Shown: positions 1 to 7,631 of the stretch, in pieces
Position numbering within the stretch: position 1 is the first letter of the stretch
Layout of the letters: each line of letters opens with the position of its first letter
Origin: Dorea_A sp016295505
Lineage (GTDB): Bacteria; Bacillota; Clostridia; Lachnospirales; Lachnospiraceae
Assembly (NCBI RefSeq): GCF_039832105.1
Contig: NZ_JBDOHS010000007.1
Span: 62,001 to 126,000 of the forward strand
Direction: 5' to 3'
DNA length: 64,000 nt
Notes under the pieces: generated by a model
What the model saw: the letters and a program-made list of their open reading frames with translations, nothing else
What the model was told of the DNA's origin: nothing
Databases searched by the model: none
Translations under genes and position numbers: made by a program

Positions 1-1255
1 ACAGATGACGGATCGTCTGTTTCATTTCTTCCAGAAACTGGATTCTGCTTTCTTCTTCCCGTCTTCCAAGAAGCCTTAGTGTTGAATCTTTTCTTTTTAT
101 ATGGAAGAATTCCATTGCAGTCGCCAGATAGGTCACATACCAGTGGCGATAGCTCTGACCTCCATTTACCATATCCTGCCACACCAGCATTCCCAGACGG
201 TCACAATGATAATACCATCTTTGCGGCTCAATCTTTACATGCTTTCTCAGCATATTAAATCCCAGCTCTTTCATCTTCCGGATATCATAGATCATCGCCT
301 CATCACAGGGCGGTGTATACAAACCATCCGGCCAGTATCCCTGATCCAGTACTCCTTTTTGAAAGTATGGTCGATGATTCAGACACATTCTTGGAATTCC
401 ATTTTCATCCTCTTCCACACTGATGTGCCGCATCGCTGCATAACTCTCAACCCGATCCTCTCCCATACAGACCTCTATCTGATACAGATAAGGATCTTCC
501 GGACTCCAGCTGTGCATATCAGGAATCGCAATCTCCAGATCGGTTCCTGTATATCCGGCTGTCCGAATCGGCTGCATCTCTTCTGTGTAGATTACTGCTT
601 CGACAGGTTCCTTTTTCTCCGGATAAGAGGATGTTACATGGATCCTGAGCTTACCTTCATCGTACAGAGGAGTATTTTCCAGATTACAGATATAATGCTC
701 CGGCACCTGTTCCATCCAGACAGTCTGCCAGATCCCGCTCTGCGCCGTATAGAACATCCCACCCTTTTTCAGCTTCTGTTTCCCTCTGCTGTAAAAACAG
801 GTATCCGAATAATCTCTCACCATCACGATCAATTCGTCCATCTGTCCCGTCATCTTTTCTGTAATATCCACTGAAAACGGAAGATATCCTCCCAGATGTC
901 CGGCAAGAAATTTTCCGTTCAGATAGACTGCCGCATACTGATCCACCGCGCCAAAATGCAGCAGCCATCTCTTCCCTTCTGTCTTTTCTACAGTCTTCGG
1001 CAGTGTCCTTCGATACCACAGATACTCCTGCGGCTTTAACTGTCTTTCCACTCCGGATAGAAAGGATTCCGGAGAAAATGGCACCAGGATCGTACCGTCA
1101 TATTTTTCAGGAATTTTTTTGGTATCCGTAATCACATATTCCCATAATCCATTCAGATTGACATAACTGTCCCGCTTCATCAGCGGTCTTGGATATTCTT
1201 CCCACACATGCTTTGGATCTATCTGTGAGGTCCACATCGTCTCCAGCTGCTTCAT
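1..1255 (-). CDS. Glycoside hydrolase family 2 protein (N-terminal 418 residues, truncated by window edge)
   Basis: The frame is open from an ATG at 1255 to the left edge of the window, so the C-terminal half is missing. The start is preceded by a GGAAGAGG ribosome binding site. Residues ~1-170 look like the GH2 jelly-roll sugar-binding domain (NLNGLWEYV near the start, WYRRTLP, LHFGAVDQYA, YLNGKFLAGHLGGYLPF). An Ig-like sandwich follows, and from ~310 the TIM-barrel start is seen as GFNMLRKHVKIEP and LGMLVWQDMVNGG, the typical GH2 signature. GH2 enzymes include beta-galactosidases, glucuronidases and mannosidases. The catalytic glutamates lie beyond the window, so the substrate cannot be told. 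No signal peptide is seen, so the enzyme is probably cytoplasmic and acts on imported oligosaccharides. Confidence 0.9.
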   Translation of the reverse strand, partial: MKQLETMWTSQIDPKHVWEEYPRPLMKRDSYVNLNGLWEYVITDTKKIPEKYDGTILVPFSPESFLSGVERQLKPQEYLWYRRTLPKTVEKTEGKRWLLHFGAVDQYAAVYLNGKFLAGHLGGYLPFSVDITEKMTGQMDELIVMVRDYSDTCFYSRGKQKLKKGGMFYTAQSGIWQTVWMEQVPEHYICNLENTPLYDEGKLRIHVTSSYPEKKEPVEAVIYTEEMQPIRTAGYTGTDLEIAIPDMHSWSPEDPYLYQIEVCMGEDRVESYAAMRHISVEEDENGIPRMCLNHRPYFQKGVLDQGYWPDGLYTPPCDEAMIYDIRKMKELGFNMLRKHVKIEPQRWYYHCDRLGMLVWQDMVNGGQSYRHWYVTYLATAMEFFHIKRKDSTLRLLGRREEESRIQFLEEMKQTIRHL

Positions 1256-1297
1256 ACCATCCACCTCTTCCTTCTTATCCAGAATACGTTCCGGAAA

Positions 1298-1924
1298 TTA
1301 CAGCACCAGAACATGGATCCCGGGATCTATGTCTGCATCCGTCGAACATACTGCAATTCTTGCCCGATTCCCCGCATCTGCATATTCTCTGCAATAATAT
1401 TTTTCCGGATATTCACGGGGTTTTTTCAAAAGCTTCGGGATCCCCTGCTCATCCCAGCAAAACGCATACGTACGTGTATCCAATGCCATGCCTTTTCTCG
1501 TCGCTTTCATAAAGCTTTCTTTTAATACCCAGTAACGATAGAACATCTCTTTTTGTTTTTCCGAGTCCGGTATTTCCACAATATGACGATACTCTTCCTC
1601 ACAGAAAAACCGTCTGGCAACCGAAAGCTTCATATCTCCGATCATTTCCACATCGCATCCGACCATCTGCCCCGGTTCATCACTGAAGGAACACAATGCA
1701 TAGTTTCCCGAGTGCGAAAGATTAAATACACATGTCTCCCCCAGTCCTTCTGTCTCCTTCACATATTCCCACAATGTCCAGGCACCTATACTTCTTGCCC
1801 TGTCCTGTGCCATCCGGAAGCGTTTTGCTTTTTCCTGACGCCAAAGCGGAACATTTTCATAATATTTCTGATACGTTTCTTCTATTAATAAGGGGGTTAT
1901 ATCTGTAATCCAGGTTCTTACCAT
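1298..1924 (-). CDS. 4'-phosphopantetheinyl transferase superfamily protein (Sfp-type)
   Basis: A 208-residue protein with the Sfp/HetI-type two-lobed arrangement. The Mg-binding motif appears as VGCDVEMIG near residue 87, followed by RFFCEEEYRHI and the signature YRYWVLKESFMKATRKGM. These enzymes transfer phosphopantetheine from CoA to a serine of acyl- or peptidyl-carrier proteins. ATG 1924 is preceded by GGAGGT at a normal distance. No NRPS, PKS or carrier-protein gene is seen nearby, so the carrier target is unknown. It may serve a fatty-acid carrier protein or a cluster elsewhere. It lies 42 bp upstream of the GH2 gene on the same strand, so the two could be cotranscribed. Confidence 0.88.
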   Translation of the reverse strand: MVRTWITDITPLLIEETYQKYYENVPLWRQEKAKRFRMAQDRARSIGAWTLWEYVKETEGLGETCVFNLSHSGNYALCSFSDEPGQMVGCDVEMIGDMKLSVARRFFCEEEYRHIVEIPDSEKQKEMFYRYWVLKESFMKATRKGMALDTRTYAFCWDEQGIPKLLKKPREYPEKYYCREYADAGNRARIAVCSTDADIDPGIHVLVL

Positions 1925-1984
1925 ATATATGACCTCCGGTTTATTTCATTACAATAACCTTTCTCAAATTTTTCATAAAAAGTG

Positions 1985-2013
1985 TTGACATCTATTTTTT
2001 ATTGCGTTAGTAT
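1985..2013 (+). promoter_or_regulatory. Predicted sigma-A promoter of the aro operon
   Basis: A perfect -35 TTGACA (1985-1990) is separated by 17 bp from a -10 TAGTAT (2008-2013). Transcription would begin near 2020, giving a ~105-nt leader before aroF. No T-box or terminator-like structure is seen in that leader. Confidence 0.7.
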
Positions 2014-2022
2014 TACATTAGT

Positions 2023-2050
2023 TTCGCACGTTAAAGTTCTACAGTGCGAA
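2023..2050 (+). promoter_or_regulatory. Inverted repeat at the aroF transcription start
   Basis: TTCGCAC (2023-2029) and GTGCGAA (2044-2050) form a perfect 7-bp inverted repeat with a 14-nt spacer, just downstream of the -10. It could be a repressor operator or a 5'-end stabilising hairpin. The spacing of about two helical turns favours a dimeric DNA-binding protein, but no regulator can be named. Confidence 0.4.
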
Positions 2051-2124
2051 TATGCCGCAGTTTCATTACCATTTTAAATGAAATCTACTATTATTATACA
2101 TATTTCCAAGGAGGATTACCAGTT

Positions 2125-3138
2125 ATGATTATCGTATTGAAACCACGCACTACCCACGAAGATGTCTCTCGTGTCGAAAATATGATCAAAAGACGCGGAC
2201 TTGATACCCATGTTGTAGAAGGTCAGGAAATGACCATTATCGGCTGTATCGGAGACACATCCAAGATCGACCCAAAGTTATTCGAAGTCGATCATTCCGT
2301 AGTTAAGGTTATGCATGTTCAGGAACCTTATAAACTTGCCAACCGTGCTTTTCATCCCGAAGATTCCATCGTTGATGTATCCGGAGTAAAGATCGGCGGC
2401 GGTAATCTCGCAATGATCGCAGGTCCATGTTCTGTAGAAACTCTGGATCAGGTAATGGAGATTGCAAAAGCAGCCAAAGCAGCCGGCGCCAACCTGTTAA
2501 GAGGCGGTGCTTTCAAGCCAAGAACCAGTCCTTACTCTTTCCAGGGACTTGGTCTTGACGGCCTTGATATCTTATGCGAAGTCAGAAAAGAGGTTGGGCT
2601 TCCAATCGTTACAGAGCTGATGTCTCCGGACTATCTGGATATCTTCAATGAAAAAGTAGACCTGATTCAGATTGGAGCACGTAATATGCAGAACTTCGAT
2701 CTGTTAAAACAGTTAGGACAGTTAGACCGCCCGATTCTCTTAAAACGAGGATTAAATGCTACTTATGAAGAGTGGATCATGTCAGCCGAATACATCATGG
2801 CTTCCGGTAATGAAAACGTCATCCTCTGTGAACGCGGTATCCGAACCTTTGAATCTTATACCCGAAACACACTGGATCTTCAGAGCATTCCGGTATTAAA
2901 GAGACTTACACACCTTCCTGTCATTGTAGATCCAAGCCATGCAGGCGGAAAGTGGTGGCTGGTAGATTCCATGGCTATGGCAGCTGTCGCTGCAGGTGCA
3001 GATGGACTTATGGTTGAAGTTCATAACAATCCGGAATGTGCACTCTGCGACGGAGCACAGTCTCTGAAGCCGGAAAAATACAGTGAGTTGGTAAAGAAAA
3101 TATCCCAGATTGCAACGGTAGTCGGGAAATCCTTATAG
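2125..3138 (+). CDS. aroF: 3-deoxy-7-phosphoheptulonate synthase (DAHP synthase, type I-beta)
   Basis: The enzyme condenses phosphoenolpyruvate and erythrose 4-phosphate, the first step of aromatic amino acid synthesis. The start is ATG 2125, chosen for the AAGGAGG at 2108-2114; this gives 337 residues, the normal size. Residues ~1-70 (MIIVLKPRTTHEDVSRV...) form the ferredoxin-like regulatory domain known from Thermotoga DAHP synthase, where it mediates Tyr/Phe feedback inhibition. The barrel carries AGPCSVE, GGAFKPRTSPYSFQG, QIGARNMQNF, PILLKRG and VDPSHAGGK. aroB follows 17 bp later. The frame is also open upstream to a GTG at 2044 through four consecutive Tyr codons (see findings), but that start has no RBS. 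Confidence 0.95.
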   Translation: MIIVLKPRTTHEDVSRVENMIKRRGLDTHVVEGQEMTIIGCIGDTSKIDPKLFEVDHSVVKVMHVQEPYKLANRAFHPEDSIVDVSGVKIGGGNLAMIAGPCSVETLDQVMEIAKAAKAAGANLLRGGAFKPRTSPYSFQGLGLDGLDILCEVRKEVGLPIVTELMSPDYLDIFNEKVDLIQIGARNMQNFDLLKQLGQLDRPILLKRGLNATYEEWIMSAEYIMASGNENVILCERGIRTFESYTRNTLDLQSIPVLKRLTHLPVIVDPSHAGGKWWLVDSMAMAAVAAGADGLMVEVHNNPECALCDGAQSLKPEKYSELVKKISQIATVVGKSL

Positions 3139-3155
3139 AGAGCGGGCCATAACTT

Positions 3156-4217
3156 ATGAAACTTACAGTCAATCTCGGAAAAGACAGTTATCCTATATAT
3201 ATTGAAAATCATATCCTGGATCGCGCAGTTTCCTATATTACACAAATATTTTCCGGAAAGAGGATCATGATCGTCTCCGACGATCATGTCTTTCCTCTGT
3301 ACGGAGAACAGTTGGTTTCTAACCTGTCAGGAACCTACGAATGTCATCATCTGATTCTTCCTCATGGAGAATCGACCAAAGACTTTCAGACCCTTCCGAC
3401 CGTGTACAAAGCACTCCTGGACGCGAAACTGTCCAGAAGCGATCTGATCATTGCACTGGGTGGCGGTGTAATCGGCGATCTGACAGGATTTGCGGCAGCC
3501 ACTTATCTGCGCGGCGTAAAGCTTGTACAGATTCCGACGTCTCTGCTCGCACAGGTCGATTCCTCTGTCGGCGGCAAAGTTGCCGTAGACCTTCCGCAGG
3601 GCAAGAATCTGGTCGGAGCTTTTTACCAGCCTTCCCTGGTTCTGATCGACCCGCTTGTTCTGAATAGTTTAAATGAGCGTTTTATTCATGACGGCATGGG
3701 CGAAGTCATCAAATATGGATGTATCTGGGATGCCGAATTATTCCGGACACTGGCTTCTCACAGTTCCTTTGAAGATCTCAAAGAAGAACTGCCATCCATC
3801 ATCTGCCGCTGCGTAGACATCAAACGTATTGTAGTCGAACACGATCAGTTTGATACCGGCGAACGTATGCTGCTGAATTTCGGACATACACTCGCCCACA
3901 CCATTGAACAACAATTTCAATATCAGAGAGAAAGCCACGGCGAGGCTGTGTCTATCGGAATGTATCAGATTACACGTCTTGCAGAGGAACAAGGTCTCAC
4001 TGCTTCCGGAACCTCCGGGAAGATCCTCGATGTTCTGGAACGCTACGAACTCCCTCATGAATGTGGGCTTCCACTCGGAACCCTGACAGAAGCAATCTCT
4101 CTGGATAAAAAAAATCTCAACAATCACCTGAACATTGTACTGCTGCACGAGATCGGCGACAGCTACATCAAGCCTGCCTCCATCCAGTTCTTTGCAGACA
4201 ACACACGTATGGTATAA
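3156..4217 (+). CDS. aroB: 3-dehydroquinate synthase
   Basis: A 353-residue NAD- and divalent-metal-dependent enzyme converting DAHP to 3-dehydroquinate, the second shikimate step. Visible are the NAD-binding LGGGVIGDLTGFAAATYLRG around residue 107, the PTSLLAQVDSSVGGK segment, GMGEVIKYG with a metal-ligand Glu, and LNFGHTLAHTIE with HGEAVSIGM supplying metal His residues. ATG 3156 has only a weak AGAGAGCGGG upstream, so translation is probably coupled to aroF 17 bp before it. It is the second gene of the aroF-aroB-SDR operon. Confidence 0.95.
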   Translation: MKLTVNLGKDSYPIYIENHILDRAVSYITQIFSGKRIMIVSDDHVFPLYGEQLVSNLSGTYECHHLILPHGESTKDFQTLPTVYKALLDAKLSRSDLIIALGGGVIGDLTGFAAATYLRGVKLVQIPTSLLAQVDSSVGGKVAVDLPQGKNLVGAFYQPSLVLIDPLVLNSLNERFIHDGMGEVIKYGCIWDAELFRTLASHSSFEDLKEELPSIICRCVDIKRIVVEHDQFDTGERMLLNFGHTLAHTIEQQFQYQRESHGEAVSIGMYQITRLAEEQGLTASGTSGKILDVLERYELPHECGLPLGTLTEAISLDKKNLNNHLNIVLLHEIGDSYIKPASIQFFADNTRMV

Positions 4218-4244
4218 CAACACAATTTGGAGGAGCAATCTATT

Positions 4245-4991
4245 ATGAAAAAATTAGAAGGAAAAATCGCAATCGTAACCGGCGCCGGAAAGGGCATCGG
4301 CAGGGATGCGGCACTTGCCATCGCTGCTGAGGGTGCAACCGTTGTTGCCGTCGCAAGAACACAGTCTGATCTGGATCAAACGGTAAACATGATAAAAGAA
4401 AACGGCGGAAATGCCATCTCTCTGTCTCACGACCTCACCATAGAAGAAGAGGTAAAGGCCATGGCAGATACCGTCCTTGAAAAATACGGAAGAATCGACA
4501 TTCTCGTAAATAATGCCGGTGGATATCCGAAAGAAATCTATAAAAATATTAAACATCAGGCGATCAAGCTCTGGGACTGGACCGAAGAGCAGTGGGATCA
4601 GATCATTAAGACCAACATAAAGATCCCCTTCCTGTGCTTTAAAACCATCCTTCCTACCATGATCGCTCAGAAAAGCGGGCGAGTAGTCAGCGTATCCTCC
4701 CGAATGGGCCGGATCGCTTCCCAGATGGGTGCTTACTCTGTAGCTAAGGGGGCCATCGTGACCATGACCAAGACTGCAGCGATCCAGACCCAGGAATACG
4801 GCATTCAGGTAAATGCCATAGCACCGGGTATGGTAGACACTCCGGGGCAACGCGTTTACAATCACTCTGTCGGCCAGGACGGAGCGAAGATGGGAAGTTC
4901 CGCAGATGTTGCAAAAGGTATTGTATATCTGTTAGCCGATGCACCGGATGTCATGACCGGTCAGTGTATCGATCTCTTTACCACTGTATAG
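4245..4991 (+). CDS. SDR family NAD(P)-dependent oxidoreductase
   Basis: A 248-residue classical short-chain dehydrogenase. The start is ATG 4245, preceded by GGAGGAG at 4229-4235. It has the cofactor motif TGAGKGIG at residues ~12-19, a VNNAGG motif, the catalytic Ser in VSVSSRMG and the catalytic YSVAK. The substrate is not evident. It resembles 3-oxoacyl-ACP reductase-type SDRs, yet it is 27 bp behind aroB and ends the operon, so a link to shikimate or quinate-type chemistry is possible but is only inferred from position. Confidence 0.85.
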   Translation: MKKLEGKIAIVTGAGKGIGRDAALAIAAEGATVVAVARTQSDLDQTVNMIKENGGNAISLSHDLTIEEEVKAMADTVLEKYGRIDILVNNAGGYPKEIYKNIKHQAIKLWDWTEEQWDQIIKTNIKIPFLCFKTILPTMIAQKSGRVVSVSSRMGRIASQMGAYSVAKGAIVTMTKTAAIQTQEYGIQVNAIAPGMVDTPGQRVYNHSVGQDGAKMGSSADVAKGIVYLLADAPDVMTGQCIDLFTTV

Positions 4992-4992
4992 T

Positions 4993-5042
4993 GATAAAAA
5001 AGGGACGGGGAATTTTTAAAAATTCCCCGTCCCTTTTTTATC
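4993..5042 (+). repeat. Perfect 50-bp palindrome, REP-like copy 1, acting as terminator
   Basis: The left arm 4993-5017 and right arm 5018-5042 are exact reverse complements with no spacer. The core is GGGACGGGGAATTTTT and its complement. The A-run and T-run flanks make it a strong bidirectional intrinsic terminator for the aro operon. The same core recurs at 28348-28400 and 29316-29355, so it is a dispersed element rather than an ordinary terminator. Confidence 0.85.
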
Positions 5043-5180
5043 GCATTAACGCGCGAAATCACTCGTTCAATATTTGTTAACAAATCGTTCGTATTTTTAT
5101 CACGCTTTCATCACAATTATTCTTTATACTTATAATTGTTCGAAAGAACAAATTAAATCTTTTTCATAACTTTTTCCTCA

Positions 5181-5215
5181 GGGCTGCACTCCTCCCAAAC
5201 AATGCAGTCCTTTTT
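5181..5215 (+). terminator. Plus-strand hairpin with T-tract between the aro operon and araB
   Basis: GGGCTGCA (5181-5188) pairs with TGCAGTCC (5203-5210, one mismatch) and is followed by TTTTT. The rest of the 5043-5238 gap holds the 14-bp palindrome ATTTGTTAACAAAT (5072-5085), TTGTTCGAAAGAACAA (5137-5152) and a TATAAT at 5131. It may contain a short plus-strand transcript, but no gene is seen. Confidence 0.5.
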
Positions 5216-5238
5216 AATGCAAAAATATCTGTCTGTTT

Positions 5239-6831
5239 TTACAGATCTTCGCAGGCTCTGCGCTCTACATCCAGGCCTTTTTTGTATCTTTCCATAAATA
5301 CTTCGTACCCTGCTACACCTTCCGGATCCGGATCAATTCTTGAGCCGGCATCTGCGCCAAAGACTTTCTGGTTCAGATAATCGCCCAGTGCTTCACCATT
5401 TTCTTTTTGTACCATATATGCAGCCAGGATTGCCATTCCCCACGGTCCGCCTTCTCCAGCCGTCTCCATGACAACAACCGGCGTGTTGATCGCATCTGCC
5501 AGAACTTTCTGACCTACACCTCTGGTCTTGAAAAGTCCGCCGTGTCCCAGAACGGTATCAATCTCAACGCCTTCTTCTTTTGTAAGAATATCCATACCCA
5601 CTTTGATGACACCCAGAGAAGTATACAGATGAGAACGCATAAAGTTTGCCAGATTGAACTTTGTTTCCGGTGTTCTCACCACCATCGGTCTTCCTTTTTC
5701 CACACCCGTAATCGGCTCTCCTGCATAGTTGCCGTAAGAAAGGATTCCTCCGCAGTCAACATCGCCTTCCAGCGCCTTATTGTAAAGCGTTGCATACATC
5801 TTGTCCATATCCACATCTGCACCAATACTGTCTGCAAATTCTTTAAACAGTCCTACCCAGGCATTCAGATCCGTTGTTCCGTTGTTCGAATGAACCATTG
5901 CAACCAGACTTCCGTCCGGAGTCGTAACCATATCAATCTCCGTATGCAGCTTTTTCAGAGGCTTCTCCAGCACTACCATGGAGAAGAATGAAGTTCCCGC
6001 GGAAATATTACTGGTACGTTTGGCAACGCTGTTGGTAGCCACCATTCCTGTTCCTGCATCTCCTTCCGGTGCACAGACCGGAATACCCGCTTCCAGATTA
6101 CCGGATTCATCCAGCATGCGGGCTCCTTTTTCTGTCAGTACTCCTGCCGGTTCTCCGGCAAGTTTTACCTGCGGCAGGATATCTCTTAACTTCCATGGAT
6201 AGTTTTTATCAGCCACCAGATTATCAAACTTCTGAACCATCTCTTCATCATAATCCTTTGTGGCCATATCAATCGGGAACATGCCTGACGCATCTCCGAC
6301 TCCCAGAACCTTTTCTCCTGTCATCTGCCAGTGAATATATCCGGCAAGAGTCGTCATGTATGCAATATCCTTTACATGCTCTGCCTCATCCAGAATTGCC
6401 TGATACAGATGCGCAATGCTCCATCTCAGTGGAATATTATACTGGAACAGGTCGATCAGCACCTCTGCTGCCGCTCCCGTATTGCTGTTTCTCCATGTAG
6501 CAAATGGCGCAAGAAGATTTTCCTCCCTGTCAAATGCCATATATCCGTGCATCATGGCACTGAAACCGATTGCTCCAAGCTTTTTAATGGTAACTCCATA
6601 TTCCTCCTGCACATTCTTTGCAAGATCCCGGTAGCTGTCCTTTACTCCTGCCCAGATGTCATCCAGTGTATATGTCCAGATTCCGTTTTCAAACCGATTC
6701 TCCCAGCTGTGACTTCCGGATGCAATCGGATTATGATTTTCATCAATCAGTACGGACTTGATTCTGGTAGATCCCAGTTCAATTCCCAAAAACGCTTTTC
6801 CACTCTCAATCACTTCTTTTACATTGCTCAT
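5239..6831 (-). CDS. araB: FGGY-family carbohydrate kinase, probable L-ribulokinase
   Basis: A 530-residue sugar kinase of the FGGY/ASKHA fold. Seen are the N-terminal phosphate loop LGIELGSTRIKSVLID, SAMMHGYMAF, the ATP-site SNISAGTSFFSMVV and the C-terminal VLGHGGLFKT and AGEGGPWGMAILAAY. It is third in the araA-araD-araB operon (33 bp after araD; RBS AGGAGG before ATG 6831). From that context it should phosphorylate L-ribulose to L-ribulose 5-phosphate. The protein is of the clostridial FGGY type and differs in sequence style from the ~560-residue Bacillus/E. coli AraB, so activity toward xylulose cannot be excluded. Confidence 0.82.
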   Translation of the reverse strand: MSNVKEVIESGKAFLGIELGSTRIKSVLIDENHNPIASGSHSWENRFENGIWTYTLDDIWAGVKDSYRDLAKNVQEEYGVTIKKLGAIGFSAMMHGYMAFDREENLLAPFATWRNSNTGAAAEVLIDLFQYNIPLRWSIAHLYQAILDEAEHVKDIAYMTTLAGYIHWQMTGEKVLGVGDASGMFPIDMATKDYDEEMVQKFDNLVADKNYPWKLRDILPQVKLAGEPAGVLTEKGARMLDESGNLEAGIPVCAPEGDAGTGMVATNSVAKRTSNISAGTSFFSMVVLEKPLKKLHTEIDMVTTPDGSLVAMVHSNNGTTDLNAWVGLFKEFADSIGADVDMDKMYATLYNKALEGDVDCGGILSYGNYAGEPITGVEKGRPMVVRTPETKFNLANFMRSHLYTSLGVIKVGMDILTKEEGVEIDTVLGHGGLFKTRGVGQKVLADAINTPVVVMETAGEGGPWGMAILAAYMVQKENGEALGDYLNQKVFGADAGSRIDPDPEGVAGYEVFMERYKKGLDVERRACEDL

Positions 6832-6863
6832 ATCTGTTTTCCTCCTGTTGTCTTCGATATGAA

Positions 6864-7565
6864 TTATTTGCCCGGCTGACCGTAATAAGCATTCTCACCA
6901 TGCTTTCTGTAATAGTGCTTATCCTGCAGTTCCTGTGGTGCCGGCTGATTCTGCGGATTGATCATCTCGCAGCGCGCCGCCATCTTCGCAACCTCTTCCA
7001 GTACAACTGCATTATGAACAGCCTCATGTGCATCTTTTCCCCAGGTAAACGGGCCATGGTTTTTGCAGAGCACTGCCGGTGTGGCAATATAGTCCAACCC
7101 CTTCTGCTCAAAATCATCTGCGATCAGAATACCTGTATTCTTCTCATATGCTTCCTCAATCTCTTCTTTTGTAAGATTTCTCACACACGGAACCTCTCCA
7201 TACAGATAATCCGCATGCGTCGTACCATAACACGGAATACCTCTTCCTGCCTGCGCCCAGCTGGTAGCCCATGAAGAATGTGTATGGACGATGCCACCGA
7301 CATTTGGAAATCGGTTATAAAGCACCACGTGAGTTGCCGTGTCAGATGACGGATTATATTCACCTTCTACTTTATTTCCATTCAGATCCATAACGACCAT
7401 ATCTTCCGGTTTCAGTCTGTCATATTCCACTCCACTTGGTTTAATGACAAATAATCCTGATTCCCGATCGATCCCGCTTACATTGCCCCAGGTAAACGTT
7501 ACCAGACCATACTTTGGAAGAAGCATATTGGCTTCATATACTTCCTGTTTTAATTTTTCAAGCAT
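6864..7565 (-). CDS. araD: L-ribulose-5-phosphate 4-epimerase
   Basis: A 233-residue class II aldolase-fold epimerase making D-xylulose 5-phosphate, the exit to the pentose phosphate pathway. Motifs are TWGNVSG, KPSGVEYDRLKPEDMV, SSDTATHVVLY, the zinc HTHSSW motif and HGPFTWGKDAHEAVHNAV. The start is placed at ATG 7565, with AAAGAGGT about eight bases upstream; a GTG at 7586 in frame would overlap that RBS. The E. coli enzyme has 231 residues, matching this choice. It lies between araA and araB. Confidence 0.93.
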   Translation of the reverse strand: MLEKLKQEVYEANMLLPKYGLVTFTWGNVSGIDRESGLFVIKPSGVEYDRLKPEDMVVMDLNGNKVEGEYNPSSDTATHVVLYNRFPNVGGIVHTHSSWATSWAQAGRGIPCYGTTHADYLYGEVPCVRNLTKEEIEEAYEKNTGILIADDFEQKGLDYIATPAVLCKNHGPFTWGKDAHEAVHNAVVLEEVAKMAARCEMINPQNQPAPQELQDKHYYRKHGENAYYGQPGK

Positions 7566-7631
7566 CTTCTCTACCTCTTTCTTCACACTAAAATCTTCTG
7601 TGATACCGTTTCTGTTTCTCTATACTTCTGA

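Noticed and set aside
1298..1924. The phosphopantetheinyl transferase as a sign of a nearby NRPS/PKS cluster.
   Set aside because: No carrier protein, condensation, ketosynthase or adenylation domain occurs anywhere in the window.
2014..2124. T-box or attenuator in the aro leader.
   Set aside because: The leader is only ~105 nt, with no terminator hairpin and no T-box motif; only the small inverted repeat and the Tyr-codon run remain as observations.
5072..5085. ATTTGTTAACAAAT, resembling the Bacillus AraR operator.
   Set aside because: It lies downstream of the ara operon's last gene, not at its promoter, and the linked regulator is AraC-type rather than AraR.
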